A stretch of 64,000 nucleotides of DNA from Deinococcus apachensis DSM 19763 (GTDB lineage: Bacteria; Deinococcota; Deinococci; Deinococcales; Deinococcaceae): assembly GCF_000381345.1 (NCBI RefSeq), contig NZ_KB906417.1, forward strand, positions 1 through 64,000, read 5' to 3'. The translations under genes were made by a program, and so were the position numbers. Below are positions 18,976-28,339 of the stretch, one piece after another. How positions within the stretch are numbered: the first letter of the stretch is position 1; each line of letters starts with the position of its first letter. The notes beneath the pieces were generated by a model, which saw only the letters and a program-made list of their open reading frames with translations, searched no databases and had not been told where the DNA came from.

Positions 18976-20150
18976 GGTTCGGTCCTCCGCCGCCGCTGCC
19001 CTTTGAAGTGCGCGGACACCCGACCAAGGCTGAGGATGGCCGACCACGACGCGGCGGCGGACACCACGAAGCTCAGGAGGTAGGTAGGCGTGAGGCGCAG
19101 CCAGCGGGGGTCGCGGGTATAGGCGTACACCCGCAGGCAGGTCGTGGCGTGTCGGCCCAGCACCCACCCGGCGAACAGGCCCCACGCCAGCAGTCCGGAC
19201 CGGGCAGGCCTCCTCGCCACGCGGGCCGCCGTGGGGAAGGCCAGCCACCCCAGCAGCACCGCCGCCTGCACCAGCGGCACGTACAGCAGCCCCAGCAGCC
19301 GCCCCGGGCGCCTATCCCGGCGCAGATGCCGCATCTGGCCCCGCAGGTACGCGCGGCGCCAGCGCACCTCGCCCCGCCAGTACTCGGGCCAGGTCTGCGC
19401 GATCTCCGTCCGCACCCGCGCCCCCTCGCAGAAGGCGAAGCGGGCGCCCGCCTGCCCCAGCCGTTCGGAGAGGTCCCAGTCCACGCCGACGGGCACGTCC
19501 TCGGGGAGCGCGCCGCCCACGCGGTCCAGCGCGGCGCGGGACAGGGCGATGCTGCCCCCGCCGAACAGGGTGACCCGCCCGTCCAGCACCTGCCCAGCCA
19601 GTTGGTCCACCTCGAAGAGGCCGCTGACCGGCGTGGGCGTGTAAGCACTGAATCTTCCGGTCGTCGCCTCCGCCCGTTCCCCCACCAGGGGCCGGACCAG
19701 CGCGGGAAGCCAGCCGGGTTCAACGGTCGTGTCCGCGTCGAGAAAGACGAGGAGGTCGTGGTGGGCCGCCTGCACGCCTAAGTTCAGGGCGGCGTTCTTG
19801 CCGCGGGCAGTCTGCGGCAGCACGGCTCCCCGAACATTCGGCGCGGGGGGCGAGCGCAGCAACCCCTGCGCCCGCTCGAAGGTGCCGTCCTGCCCGCCCG
19901 CCACCAGCAGCAGTTGGACCTCGCCGGGGTACTCCGTCAGGGCGGCGCTCAACGCCGGGAATATTCCTTCCAACGCGTCCGCATCATTCCAGGCGGGAAC
20001 GATCACGCTCACGCCGGGCAGGATGGGGGTCGTCCGCGGTTCGTGAGCGGGGGCCGTCCCGCGGGCGCCTGACCCGCTCCGCCATGCCTGCGCGGCCCGC
20101 TGTGTCACATGCCCCGCCGCCGCCCAACCCAGGAGCCGCAAGGCATTCAC
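18972..20150 (-). CDS. GT2 glycosyltransferase with membrane segments
   Basis: Translation most likely begins at GTG 20148-20150, which overlaps the upstream stop as GTGA and yields 392 residues. The GT-A domain opens with SVIVPAWNDADALEGIF. The donor-metal motif is DAD in LVFLDADTTVEPGW. The later acceptor motif lies in VGVDWDLSERLGQAG, and RGEVRWRRAYLRGQ stands for the Q/RxxRW region of processive relatives. Two or three hydrophobic segments follow at the C-terminus. It is an inverting enzyme using a nucleotide sugar, probably acting at the inner membrane face. Confidence 0.85.
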   Translation of the reverse strand: MNALRLLGWAAAGHVTQRAAQAWRSGSGARGTAPAHEPRTTPILPGVSVIVPAWNDADALEGIFPALSAALTEYPGEVQLLLVAGGQDGTFERAQGLLRSPPAPNVRGAVLPQTARGKNAALNLGVQAAHHDLLVFLDADTTVEPGWLPALVRPLVGERAEATTGRFSAYTPTPVSGLFEVDQLAGQVLDGRVTLFGGGSIALSRAALDRVGGALPEDVPVGVDWDLSERLGQAGARFAFCEGARVRTEIAQTWPEYWRGEVRWRRAYLRGQMRHLRRDRRPGRLLGLLYVPLVQAAVLLGWLAFPTAARVARRPARSGLLAWGLFAGWVLGRHATTCLRVYAYTRDPRWLRLTPTYLLSFVVSAAASWSAILSLGRVSAHFKGQRRRRTEP

Positions 20151-21298
20151 AGGGGTCTCCCCGGCCAGGCCGTTGCGGGCCACCCCTGTCCCTCTGGTAA
20201 CGTCCTCCGCGCTGCCAGGCCTCGCAGGGACCGGGCGACGATGTCCGCAGTCCGGTTCCAGCTGAAACGGGTGAGATACTCGCCCCGCCGCGCGTTCACC
20301 CCGGCTTGCAACGTCGGGTGATGCCGCACCCCGGCGCGCAGGGCCCGCAGCAGGCTGGCGGTGTCGCCGGGCGCGGCGAGATAGCCCGTCTGTCCCTCCT
20401 CGATCAGGGACGGGATGCCGCCCACGCGCGAGCCCACGACCGGACAGCCCGCGAGGAGCGCCTCGGCCAGCACCATGCCGAAGGATTCCGCCGAGGAGGT
20501 GGACGGCAGCACGGTCAGCAGCGCGGAGGCGTACCAGTCCGCCAGCTCGCGCCGCGAGGCGACCAGCCCCACCCAGCGCAGGCCGGGCGGCGTCTCCCGC
20601 GGTGGGGCGGCCCCGATCACCGCCAGCTCCAGGTCGGGCTCTTCCAGCCGCAAATGCTGCCACGCGCGCAGCAGCGCCCCGAAGCCCTTGCTGGGAACAT
20701 CCGGTTTGCCCACGAACAGCAGGTAACGTCCCCCGGGTCGCCGGACCCCCCCGGCCATCACGCCGTCCACACCGGGGGGCGCCTCGACCACGGGTCGCCC
20801 CAGGCGGCGCAGGGCCGACGAGTATTCGACGTACCCGCGCGTGCCCACCTGCACCTCGTCCGCCGCGGCCAGCGAGCCGTCCCCCAGCAGGCGCTGGTAC
20901 AGGGTGCCCAGCATGCGCTGCACGGGTCCGGGGCCGGTGACGTCACTGTGGTACATCAGTGCGACCGGCACCCGCAGGCGCCGGGCGGCGCGCACGGCGA
21001 TGTCCGTCAAGCCGGGCACCGTGTGATGCACGTACAGCGCGTCCGGGCGCCACTCGCGCAGTACCCGGGCGACTTCCCCCGGCCAGCGGGGATGCATGCC
21101 GGTACTTGCAAAGTGCCAGCGGGCGGGGGACAGCTCGGCGGGCAAGTCCGCGGCCAGGTGGTGCAGCACGAAGCCGTGCTGGCGCTCCAGGCGGCGGCAT
21201 ACCTCGTCAATGTACCGCTCGGCGCCCCCCACCCCCACTGCCCGGTACTGCGAGACGACCAGCACCCGCGGTGGCCGGGCGAGTTCTCCCGGGGCCAC
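20147..21298 (-). CDS. GT4 glycosyltransferase
   Basis: The GTG at 21296-21298 lies 2 nt after the stop of the upstream glycosyltransferase and gives a 383-residue GT-B protein. The N-terminus has RVLVVSQYRAVGVGGAERYI. The donor domain has LLFVGKPDVPSKGFGALLRA, then LELAVIGAAPP, and LPSTSSAESFGMVLAEALLA with the conserved Glu pair, followed by GCPVVGSRVGGIPSLIEEG. It is probably the enzyme adding one residue of the repeat unit. Confidence 0.87.
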   Translation of the reverse strand: MAPGELARPPRVLVVSQYRAVGVGGAERYIDEVCRRLERQHGFVLHHLAADLPAELSPARWHFASTGMHPRWPGEVARVLREWRPDALYVHHTVPGLTDIAVRAARRLRVPVALMYHSDVTGPGPVQRMLGTLYQRLLGDGSLAAADEVQVGTRGYVEYSSALRRLGRPVVEAPPGVDGVMAGGVRRPGGRYLLFVGKPDVPSKGFGALLRAWQHLRLEEPDLELAVIGAAPPRETPPGLRWVGLVASRRELADWYASALLTVLPSTSSAESFGMVLAEALLAGCPVVGSRVGGIPSLIEEGQTGYLAAPGDTASLLRALRAGVRHHPTLQAGVNARRGEYLTRFSWNRTADIVARSLRGLAARRTLPEGQGWPATAWPGRPL

Positions 21299-21300
21299 GC

Positions 21301-22479
21301 TCAGGACCTCCCGGGCAGGACGTCCGCCAGGTCCGGCGCGACCGGGGTGCGGCCCGCCAGGAGGTGGCGGTACACCGCCTCGTAGGCCAGCGTCATCTCG
21401 CCCAGGGAAAACTCGCGCGGCGGGACCTGCGGGCGCGGGGTGCGCCACACCCGCAGGAGCCCGGCGGCGAGGGCCTGCGGGTCCCCGGGCGGCACGAGCA
21501 CGTTCCGTTCAGTCAGCACCTCGGGCAGCGAGCCCACGTCGGAGGCGACGACCGGCACGCCGAGCGCCGCAGCCTCCGCGGCCGTGAAGCCGAAGCCCTC
21601 GGTGAGGGACGGCACCACCACGGCGTCGCTGGCGACCAGATAGCTCGGCAGCTCGGCGCGGGGCACGGACGGCAGCACGCGCACCGCCTCGCCCAGCCGC
21701 GCGAGCGCCAGCCGCTCCAGCTCCGCCCGGCGCTCCTGAGGATAATTGCCCAGGATCAGCCGCAGCCGCGCCTGGGGCAACTGCTGGCGGACCCGCTCGA
21801 AGGCCGCGATCAGCACCTCCACCCCCTTGGTCACTCCGGGCCGCCCGTAGTAGGTGAACAGGGGGCCTTCCGTCCCGGCGGGGAGCAGCTCGGAGCGCAG
21901 GCGCGCGGCCAGCTCCGGGTCGGCGGCCCAGCCGTGCAGGTCCATCCCGTTATAGATGAAGGTGAGCCGCTCGTCGGGCACCCCGATCTGCCGCAGGGCG
22001 GCCCGCGTGGAGCGCGAGACCCCCACGTAACCCTGGAAGGGCAACTTCACGCAGGCGTACTCCAGGGCACGCAGCAGGGCGGCCTGCGGCCAGCTCAAGC
22101 CGGGGAGCGCGTGCCAGGCGCCCCCCAGCACCTCGTGGACGGTGATCACGACGGGCCTGCGCGCCAGGCGCCCGGCCAGCCAGGCGGGGGGGGCGGCGTT
22201 GTAGGTGGTGGTGTGGATCACGTCGGCCCGCCGTGCCAGGCGGACGGCCAGCGGCGTGGCCTGCAGGGTGAAGGCCAGGCGGTCTGTGCCGCGCGCCCGG
22301 CCCACCCGGTGGATGCGGACGCCTGCGCGCTCCTCGAAGCGGGGGGTGCCCTCCAGGCGGGTGGTGAGCACATCGGCGGAGTGCCCATGCTCCACCAGGC
22401 TGCGGGCCAGAGTGTCGAAGAGCGTCTCGACGCCCCCCACCTGCGGCCAGAAGTATTCCAGAACGAACAGGACCCTCAT
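21301..22479 (-). CDS. GT4 glycosyltransferase, first gene of the ten-gene block
   Basis: The 392-residue GT-B product starts MRVLFVLEYFWPQVGGVETL, typical of GT4 enzymes with the glycine-rich acceptor loop. The donor half has FTYYGRPGVTKGVEVLIAAF, and VPSLTEGFGFTAAEAAALG carries the ExGFG-like catalytic loop. It is the first of ten minus-strand genes with spacings of -4 to +2 nt. A 148-bp gap separates it from the GT2 gene above and may hold its own promoter, though none is obvious. Confidence 0.9.
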   Translation of the reverse strand: MRVLFVLEYFWPQVGGVETLFDTLARSLVEHGHSADVLTTRLEGTPRFEERAGVRIHRVGRARGTDRLAFTLQATPLAVRLARRADVIHTTTYNAAPPAWLAGRLARRPVVITVHEVLGGAWHALPGLSWPQAALLRALEYACVKLPFQGYVGVSRSTRAALRQIGVPDERLTFIYNGMDLHGWAADPELAARLRSELLPAGTEGPLFTYYGRPGVTKGVEVLIAAFERVRQQLPQARLRLILGNYPQERRAELERLALARLGEAVRVLPSVPRAELPSYLVASDAVVVPSLTEGFGFTAAEAAALGVPVVASDVGSLPEVLTERNVLVPPGDPQALAAGLLRVWRTPRPQVPPREFSLGEMTLAYEAVYRHLLAGRTPVAPDLADVLPGRS

Positions 22480-22627
22480 CGGGTCCCCGCTGGGCGCATG
22501 CGCAGACCGACTTGCGGGTAAAGAAGAACGTCTGGTGAGCTGTCCGGATGTTCTGCAAGCAGAAGGGCTCGACCGTCTCTGCCTCTCACTCTGCCCGGGT
22601 TCGTCCTCAGTTCATGACCACCCAGTC

Positions 22628-23626
22628 TCACTCGCGCTCCATCTGCGTCTTCAGGTCGTTCCTAACCTGCCCGGCGATGTGGGACGCCATGTGCTGCATG
22701 GAATGCAGCAGCACACCCGTGAGTGCCAGCAGCAACCCGCCAATCACCAGCAGGGAGGTCAGGAGGGCGCGGCCTTCCAACAGGTTGCCCGTCCGCTCCA
22801 TAGTGGACCACACATTGAGGCCGACGAGCAGGCCGATCATCGCCACCAGTGACCCAGGCAACGAGAAGAACAGCAGCGGGCGGCGGCGTGCCACCAGGCT
22901 CAGGATCGCGTCGAGCACCTGCAGGCCGTGGACCACCGGGTTGCGCTTGTTGCCGTCCAGATAGCGCACGCTGATGGGCACCTCCCTGACGGTCAAGCCG
23001 GAATTCGCCAGCAGGAACTGCATCTCCGACTCCACCGACAGGCCCGGCGTGTCGAAGCGGAGCAGGCGCAGGGCCGCGGGGGAAAAGGCGCGAAAGCCGC
23101 TCTGCGAGTCGGTCAGGTGAACGCCGCTCGTGACGTTGGTGACCCGGGTGAGGGCATGCTGACCCACCTGGCGCCATCCCGGTGCCGTGTTCTCGATTCC
23201 CAGAAAGCGCGAGCCGATCACTACGTCGGCGCCTTCTTCCAGAATGGGCCGGACCACCTTCGGCAGATCTGCGGGGTCATGCTGCGCATCGCCGTCGAGG
23301 CAAACCACAGCGGCGGGAGCGTGGGCGAGGGCCGCCCGGAACCCGGCGTTGATCGCCTGCGCCTTACCCATGTTGTGCGGTTGCTGGATCACCTGCGCCC
23401 CTGCCTGGAGGGCGAGGAACGGCGTGCGGTCGGAAGAGCCGTCATCCACCACGATGACGCGGCGGACGTACTGCAGGGTGCTGATCACCACGCTGGCGAT
23501 AAACCGCTCCTCGTTGAAGGCCGGGATAACGGCGACCACATCGGGGGGGACGGAGTCCGGAAGGGGCGCCAGTTGAAGCAGTGGCTCGACAACATCGGCG
23601 TGCTTGGTTGCTTGCAGCATGACCAC
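22628..23626 (-). CDS. GT2 polyprenyl-phosphate glycosyltransferase-like protein with C-terminal membrane pair
   Basis: The 332-residue protein has a GT-A domain like dolichyl/undecaprenyl-phosphate sugar transferases. VVAVIPAFNEERFIASVV binds the nucleotide, VIVVDDGSSDRT follows, and the metal motif is in VVCLDGDAQHDPADL. VIGSRFLG and TDSQSGFRAFS are typical of the DPM1/PglC-like branch. Two hydrophobic segments (LLFFSLPGSLVAMIGLLVG and ALLTSLLVIGGLLLAL) anchor the C-terminus. It probably charges polyprenyl phosphate with a sugar that the GT-C-like protein could use outside; that pairing is inference. An in-frame second Met at residue 3 is an alternative start. Confidence 0.87.
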   Translation of the reverse strand: MVMLQATKHADVVEPLLQLAPLPDSVPPDVVAVIPAFNEERFIASVVISTLQYVRRVIVVDDGSSDRTPFLALQAGAQVIQQPHNMGKAQAINAGFRAALAHAPAAVVCLDGDAQHDPADLPKVVRPILEEGADVVIGSRFLGIENTAPGWRQVGQHALTRVTNVTSGVHLTDSQSGFRAFSPAALRLLRFDTPGLSVESEMQFLLANSGLTVREVPISVRYLDGNKRNPVVHGLQVLDAILSLVARRRPLLFFSLPGSLVAMIGLLVGLNVWSTMERTGNLLEGRALLTSLLVIGGLLLALTGVLLHSMQHMASHIAGQVRNDLKTQMERE

Positions 23627-24531
23627 TCCTCAACTCGGGGGGGCAGGGACTGCGGCGTCAGGTGGGCATAGACAGGCTCTGGTGGGAGACGTTCTTCCGC
23701 CTCAACCGTACGTTGAGGCCACAAAGAGTGGCTGGACATGGGATGTGCTGGCACGCTGCTCTGGCTACAAGAGCGTTGCTGGACTACTCATATGGGGCAC
23801 ATGATGTGAGACCTGGTGCTGAGATAAACTTAACATTAATCGAAAGAAATGTCAAAAATTTCACAGCCGAGCGTCTTAGGAGAAGCTGTATGGTTGGCTC
23901 GACCCCGGCCGCCCCACCTATCTCATCAGGGCGCACGGCCAGATGGTTCTCCAGCCGACCTCAAGTGCTGTGTACCGGTGGGGATGACAGCGTGTTCGAA
24001 CGCCGTGCAGTTCGGGCTCACACCAGACAGGGAAGGTCAGGCAGATGGCCAGCCGATAACACGTCAGCCAAGTGGACGGGCGTTCCCCGCATCGTTCCCA
24101 GGCGCAGTCTCCACCTGTGGGGTGTCGCCCTAGTGGAGTGGAGGGCAAGGGCGGCGCCATTCTCAGGGATCACGAACAGAAAGTGTTCCTGTCAGCCACT
24201 CGACTCACGCTTGTTGCCAGAACGTCAAAGGGTAAAGAACGGCTCGGCCGCGGCGCCCTCCTTCGCCATCTGTCAAAGGAGGATCACCTTCGCTCTGAGA
24301 TGAAAATTCTGAGAGGTCTGCTTGCCCCCCGGCCCCCAATCCTGCTGATTTGGCCACGGTCAAGAGTCGAGACAGGATTAAAAGTATCTCAAGACATTCT
24401 CACGTCTACCCCGCGAGTGTGAAGCATTCTTAAAGAACAAAACAATTCGGGAAGCAATGACCTTTTCCTCATAAACGGTCACCGAGGAGGAAGAGTGAGC
24501 TAGTGGTGAGACCGGCCCGGAGGGGGTACCC
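23627..24531. other. Divergent 905-bp intergenic region
   Basis: It separates the minus-strand polysaccharide genes from the plus-strand deacetylase. No protein-like frame is convincing. An AT-rich patch at about 23820-23875 and another at 24360-24480 are the likeliest promoter areas. Bases 24483-24531 ahead of the deacetylase ATG are repeated, with changes, before the truncated copy at 32524, so the duplication included upstream sequence. Confidence 0.5.
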
Positions 24532-26574
24532 ATGTCTACTCTTCCTGCCACCCGGCCCTCTCCTCTGGGCCTTCGTCTACTCCTCCTCGGCCTGCCACTC
24601 GCGCTCGCAGCCTGTTCTGGCCCCGTTGCGCCCATCGCAGCGGGGCAAAAGGGCAGTCTTGAGGAGGCCAGTCTCGCGCCGACGCTGTGCGGCGGCGTGC
24701 AGGACATGTACGTGGTCGCTCATCAGGACGACGACCTGCTGTTCATGAACCCCGACCTGTCAGCCGCCCTGCGCGCGGGGCACTGCATCTTCACGGTCTA
24801 CCTGACCACGGGGGACAACCCGCCGGGTGTCGCCAACTACAACGCGGCCTACGGAACGAAGGTCACGGCGGCTGAGTATGCCCAGCAGCGCGAGGCGGGC
24901 ATGCTGGCCGCCTATGCCCAGATGGCCGGGGTCTCCAACGCCTGGCAGCGCGGGACGATGAGGACCAGCACGGGCAAGACTGTCGCGACGGCGACCCTGC
25001 TGGGGAATTCACGGATCGTTCTGGCGTTTATGCGGCTGCCGGAGGCGGCGGACAGGTCGGTGAGCAGCTCTGTCGTCACGCTGGACGATCTGTATTTCGG
25101 CCTCGCCCCTTTAACCACCTCGTCGGATGGGGTGCGCTACACGCGGGAAGAGCTGATCGCCACCCTCGCCGACCTGATGAACCTCGCCCAGCCCAAGTAC
25201 CTGCACTTCCAGGACTCCGATCCCGACCCCTTCATCAGGGACGTGGACGGGAACGTCATGTCGGACCACACCGACCACATCATCGGCGCCCGCTTCGCTC
25301 AGGCGGCCGACCGCCGCTATCTCCCGCCTCACACCCGCATCCGCTACCGCGACTACAACATCAACGCCGAGAACCTCCCGAACCTGAGTGCGGCGGAGGT
25401 GGCCGCGAAGAGCAGCACGTTCGGTGTCTACGCTCAGCATGACATGCTGATCTGTCCGCCTGCCACAGACTGCACCAACGTCGCGCTGTTCCCCCAATGG
25501 ATGGGCGCGGACTACCAGGGCTGGCTGAAGCGGCAGTACTTCAATATTGCGGACGATCAGGGGGGCAGCGTGCTCAGGAACGGGCAGGGGCTCCTGCAAG
25601 CGTTCATGACGGGTGACCGCACCAGCACCATCCGCACCCTCCGCCAGAGTGCGGCGGGAGGCTCGTCCTTCGGCGCCTGGAGCGACCTGGGCGGCAACTT
25701 CTCCGCCCAGCCCGTCGTGGCCGCGTACGCGGACGGCCGTCTGGCCGCATTCGTCCACAGCAATATCGGGACGATGCTCTACAGCTTCCAGACCGCCGTG
25801 GGTGGCCCCTGGACCTCCTGGCGCAGCCTGGGTGGGAGCGGCGTGTCGGATGCCGCGGTGACCCTGAACCGCAAGAGCGGCGCCATGCAGCTTTTCGTCG
25901 TGAGCAGCGGCGGCGAGATTCTCGTCAGCACGGACAAGACCGGGAACGGGGGCTGGAGCGCGTTCGCCTCCCTCTCGGGCCGGTTCCCCGGCTTCGAGGT
26001 CTGGTCGAACCCCTCGGCCGCCCTGCTGCCCAGCGGACGCACCAGCCTCTTCGTGCGGGACAACGGGGGCAACATCCGCTACACCACCCAGGTGGGCTCG
26101 GGCAGGGCCTGGAAGAAGTGGATCTCCCTGGGGGAGGGCTTCCAGTCCGACCCGGTGGCTGTCGCGAACACCAACGGCCGCCTCGACCTCTTTATGCGCG
26201 GAAACGACAACCAGCTGTACACCCGGCAGCAGGATGACCAGGACGTGTGGACGCCCTGGCGCAAACTCGAGTTCGGCACCATGCAGTTCATGGGCGAGCC
26301 CGTCGTCGCTACGGCGCCTGGCGGCCGGACCGAGGTCTTCGTGCGGGATCTCGACACCAGCATCGTCCGGTTCACGCGGCCCTCGCCGAGCGGCAGTTGG
26401 AGCACCCCCGAGCGGCTCCCCACGCAGGCCCGCGCCATGTCCATCATCGGGGTCGACTTCGACGGCTCCGGCACGCTGAACGTGGTGATTCGCGGCACCG
26501 ACGGCCAGGTGTACACGACCTCGACACGCTCGGTGGCCGGTGGGTGGACCCCGTGGGTGAATCTGGGAAACTGA
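24532..26574 (+). CDS. Lipoprotein PIG-L family deacetylase with beta-propeller domain
   Basis: The 680-residue protein starts with a lipoprotein signal (LRLLLLGLPLALAAC, lipobox Cys at about residue 28), so it is exported and lipid-anchored. Residues about 55-320 form a PIG-L/LmbE deacetylase. VVAHQDDDLLFMNPDLSAAL gives the zinc-binding His and catalytic Asp, and SDHTDHIIGARFAQAADRRY gives the later HxxH. Such zinc enzymes remove acetyl groups from GlcNAc-type sugars. Residues about 330-680 are repeats with WxxWxxLGG (SFGAWSDLGG, WTSWRSLGG, WKKWISLGE, WTPWRKLEF), like PLL/tectonin propellers that bind glycans. It may modify the surface polysaccharide made next door. Confidence 0.9.
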   Translation: MSTLPATRPSPLGLRLLLLGLPLALAACSGPVAPIAAGQKGSLEEASLAPTLCGGVQDMYVVAHQDDDLLFMNPDLSAALRAGHCIFTVYLTTGDNPPGVANYNAAYGTKVTAAEYAQQREAGMLAAYAQMAGVSNAWQRGTMRTSTGKTVATATLLGNSRIVLAFMRLPEAADRSVSSSVVTLDDLYFGLAPLTTSSDGVRYTREELIATLADLMNLAQPKYLHFQDSDPDPFIRDVDGNVMSDHTDHIIGARFAQAADRRYLPPHTRIRYRDYNINAENLPNLSAAEVAAKSSTFGVYAQHDMLICPPATDCTNVALFPQWMGADYQGWLKRQYFNIADDQGGSVLRNGQGLLQAFMTGDRTSTIRTLRQSAAGGSSFGAWSDLGGNFSAQPVVAAYADGRLAAFVHSNIGTMLYSFQTAVGGPWTSWRSLGGSGVSDAAVTLNRKSGAMQLFVVSSGGEILVSTDKTGNGGWSAFASLSGRFPGFEVWSNPSAALLPSGRTSLFVRDNGGNIRYTTQVGSGRAWKKWISLGEGFQSDPVAVANTNGRLDLFMRGNDNQLYTRQQDDQDVWTPWRKLEFGTMQFMGEPVVATAPGGRTEVFVRDLDTSIVRFTRPSPSGSWSTPERLPTQARAMSIIGVDFDGSGTLNVVIRGTDGQVYTTSTRSVAGGWTPWVNLGN

Positions 26575-26701
26575 GGAGCCCTCCCTGACCCATTGAACGG
26601 CGCAAGCCCCTCCGTTCAGGGATGGGGTGAGCGAATCGCCGCAGAAGGGGGCCGGGAAGCTGAAGCTTTGCCTTAGATAGCTGCCTGCCAAATAAACCTT
26701 C

Positions 26702-27109
26702 ATGGCGAAATTGCCGCTCCAGTACAAGCGGAGCCGCAGCGTGGTCTACTCCTGCAAGTACCACGTCGTCTGGACGCCCAAGTACCGGAGAAGCGTCCTG
26801 GTGAACGGCGGAGACGAGCGGCTGAAGACCATCCTGAACGAGCTGTGTACCGAGAAGGAATGCGAGCTGCTGGCCGTGGAGGTCATGCCCGACCACGTTC
26901 ACCTGCTGGTGGAGGTCGACTCCCAGTTCGGCCTCCACACCTTCGTCAAGCTCGCCAAAGGGCGTTCCAGCCGTCTGCTGCGCCAAGAGTTCCCGTGGCT
27001 GAAGTCCCGTCTCCCGACCCTCTGGACCAACTCGTACTTCGTCTCGACGGTGGGCAGCGCTCCGCTCAGCGCCATCAAGCAGTACGTGGAAAACCAGAAG
27101 GGGGTCTGA
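26702..27109 (+). CDS. tnpA: IS200/IS605 Y1 transposase TnpA
   Basis: The 135-residue protein is full length for the family. It has the HUH metal motif at His65-Val-His67 in MPDHVHLLVEV and the nucleophile Tyr128 in SAIKQYVENQ. SCKYHVVWTPKYRR near the N-terminus is the usual family opening. As a dimer it nicks and joins single-stranded ends of the element. It appears functional. The tnpB frame begins at the very next base. Confidence 0.93.
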   Translation: MAKLPLQYKRSRSVVYSCKYHVVWTPKYRRSVLVNGGDERLKTILNELCTEKECELLAVEVMPDHVHLLVEVDSQFGLHTFVKLAKGRSSRLLRQEFPWLKSRLPTLWTNSYFVSTVGSAPLSAIKQYVENQKGV

Positions 27110-28290
27110 GTGAGGGCCTTCCGCTACCGTCTCTACCCGACGAAAGCGCAGGAAGCGGCGCTGCTAGACACCCTGCGTCTCACGCGAGAGTTGTACAACG
27201 CGGCCCTCCAGGAGCGCCGGGATGCCCACCGGAAGGTGGGCAAGAGCGTGTCCGTCTATGAACAGATGCGCTCCCTGCCCGAAGTCAAGGCGGTGCGCCC
27301 GGAGTTCAAGACGGTTCACGCTCACGTTCTGCAAGGCGTGGTCACGCAACTGGACCGGGCCTTTCGGGGGTTCTTCCGTCGCGTGAAGCAGGGCGTCACG
27401 GCGGGCTACCCCCGGTTCAAGGGAGCAGACCGCTGGGACAGCTTCGCGTTCAAGTAGGTCTGGGACAACAGCCGGAATACCTGGTTTGGCCCCGGAAAGA
27501 TGCTGGACACCGGACGCATCTACCTCCCGAACATTGGCAACGTGCGGATGAAGATGCACCGCCGGATGGAGGGCAAGCCCAAGACGCTCACCATCAAGAA
27601 GGAGGGCAATCAGTGGGTATGCCGTCTACGTCTGTGATGCTCCCACCCGTCCGCTGCCCGGAACGGGCAGCGCCGTTGGACTCGACCTCGGCACCACCCA
27701 CTTCCTCATCACCTCCGATGGGGAGTTCGTGGACAACCCTCGCTTCCTTCAGTCCAGCCTGAACAAGCTGCGGGTGGCGCAGCGTGCTCTGTCCCGCAAG
27801 AAGCGGGGCAGCCAGCGGCGCAGGAAGGCCAAGCAGCACGTCGCCAGGATTTACCGGAAGGTGGCCCGGCAGCGGTTGGACTTCCACCACCAGGCGGCGC
27901 GCCGCCTGGTCAACAACCACGACCTCATCGCCCACGAAGACCTGAACGTGAAAGGGATGAGTCAGGGCAACCTCGCCCGCTCGATTCACGATGTTGGGTG
28001 GGGCCAGTTCCTTAACCTGCTCTCCCTCAAAGCGGCGGATGCTGGACGGAGAGTGATCGGCGTAGACCCGCGTTTCACCTCGCAACGCTGCTCACGGTGC
28101 GGGCATACCGAGAAGGCCAACAGGCGCTCTCAGGCGGTGTTCGTGTACGTGTCCTGCGGTCATGAGGCGAACGCCGACCACAACGCCGCGAAGAACGTTT
28201 TGGGACGGGCAGTCTCTTCGGGCCTGAACGGTAGCGGACGACCGCAGGCCGTGGCCCGAGAAGCCCTTACCTTCAGGCATGGGGCCTGTC
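27110..28290 (+). pseudogene. tnpB: TnpB (OrfB) disrupted by stop and frameshift
   Basis: A GTG at 27110 opens AFRYRLYPTKAQEAALLD and runs to a TAG at 27455-27457. The same frame resumes ([20 protein letters not shown]) and then shifts at about 27613, where one extra G breaks [11 protein letters not shown]. From there [18 protein letters not shown] gives the first RuvC Asp, [14 protein letters not shown] the Glu, and NADHNAAKN the last Asp. The second half of the zinc ribbon reads VYVSCGH, with Tyr in place of the first Cys. With three lesions it cannot make the RNA-guided nuclease, although its 3' end could still give omega RNA. Confidence 0.88.
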
Positions 28291-28312
28291 ACAGCCTGAT
28301 ACCAGGGTCGAG

Positions 28313-28338
28313 AAGGTGTTCCCCACCGGGAACACTTT
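28313..28338 (+). terminator. Stem-loop after the IS605 element
   Basis: GTGTTCCC-CACC-GGGAACAC (28316-28335) extends by three weaker pairs on each side and is followed by TTTCT. It could stop transcripts leaving the tnp genes. Confidence 0.55.
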
Positions 28339-28339
28339 C

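Larger units (their letters stand above)
26580..28294 (+). mobile_element. IS200/IS605-family element, tnpA intact, tnpB broken
   Basis: The element begins just after the deacetylase stop with an imperfect hairpin around 26605-26640 (AAGCCCC..GGATGGGGTG). It ends near 28294 after a second hairpin (GAAGCCCTTACCTTCAGGCA followed by TGGGGCC). Both ends resemble those of the lone TnpB element at 30966-32290. IS200/605 elements move as single strands, recognise end hairpins and make no target duplication. Exact cleavage sites cannot be fixed by eye. Confidence 0.8.

Noticed and set aside
25111..26727. 538-codon open frame on the minus strand
   Set aside because: Antisense to the PIG-L deacetylase gene and without any domain pattern; a GC-driven shadow.
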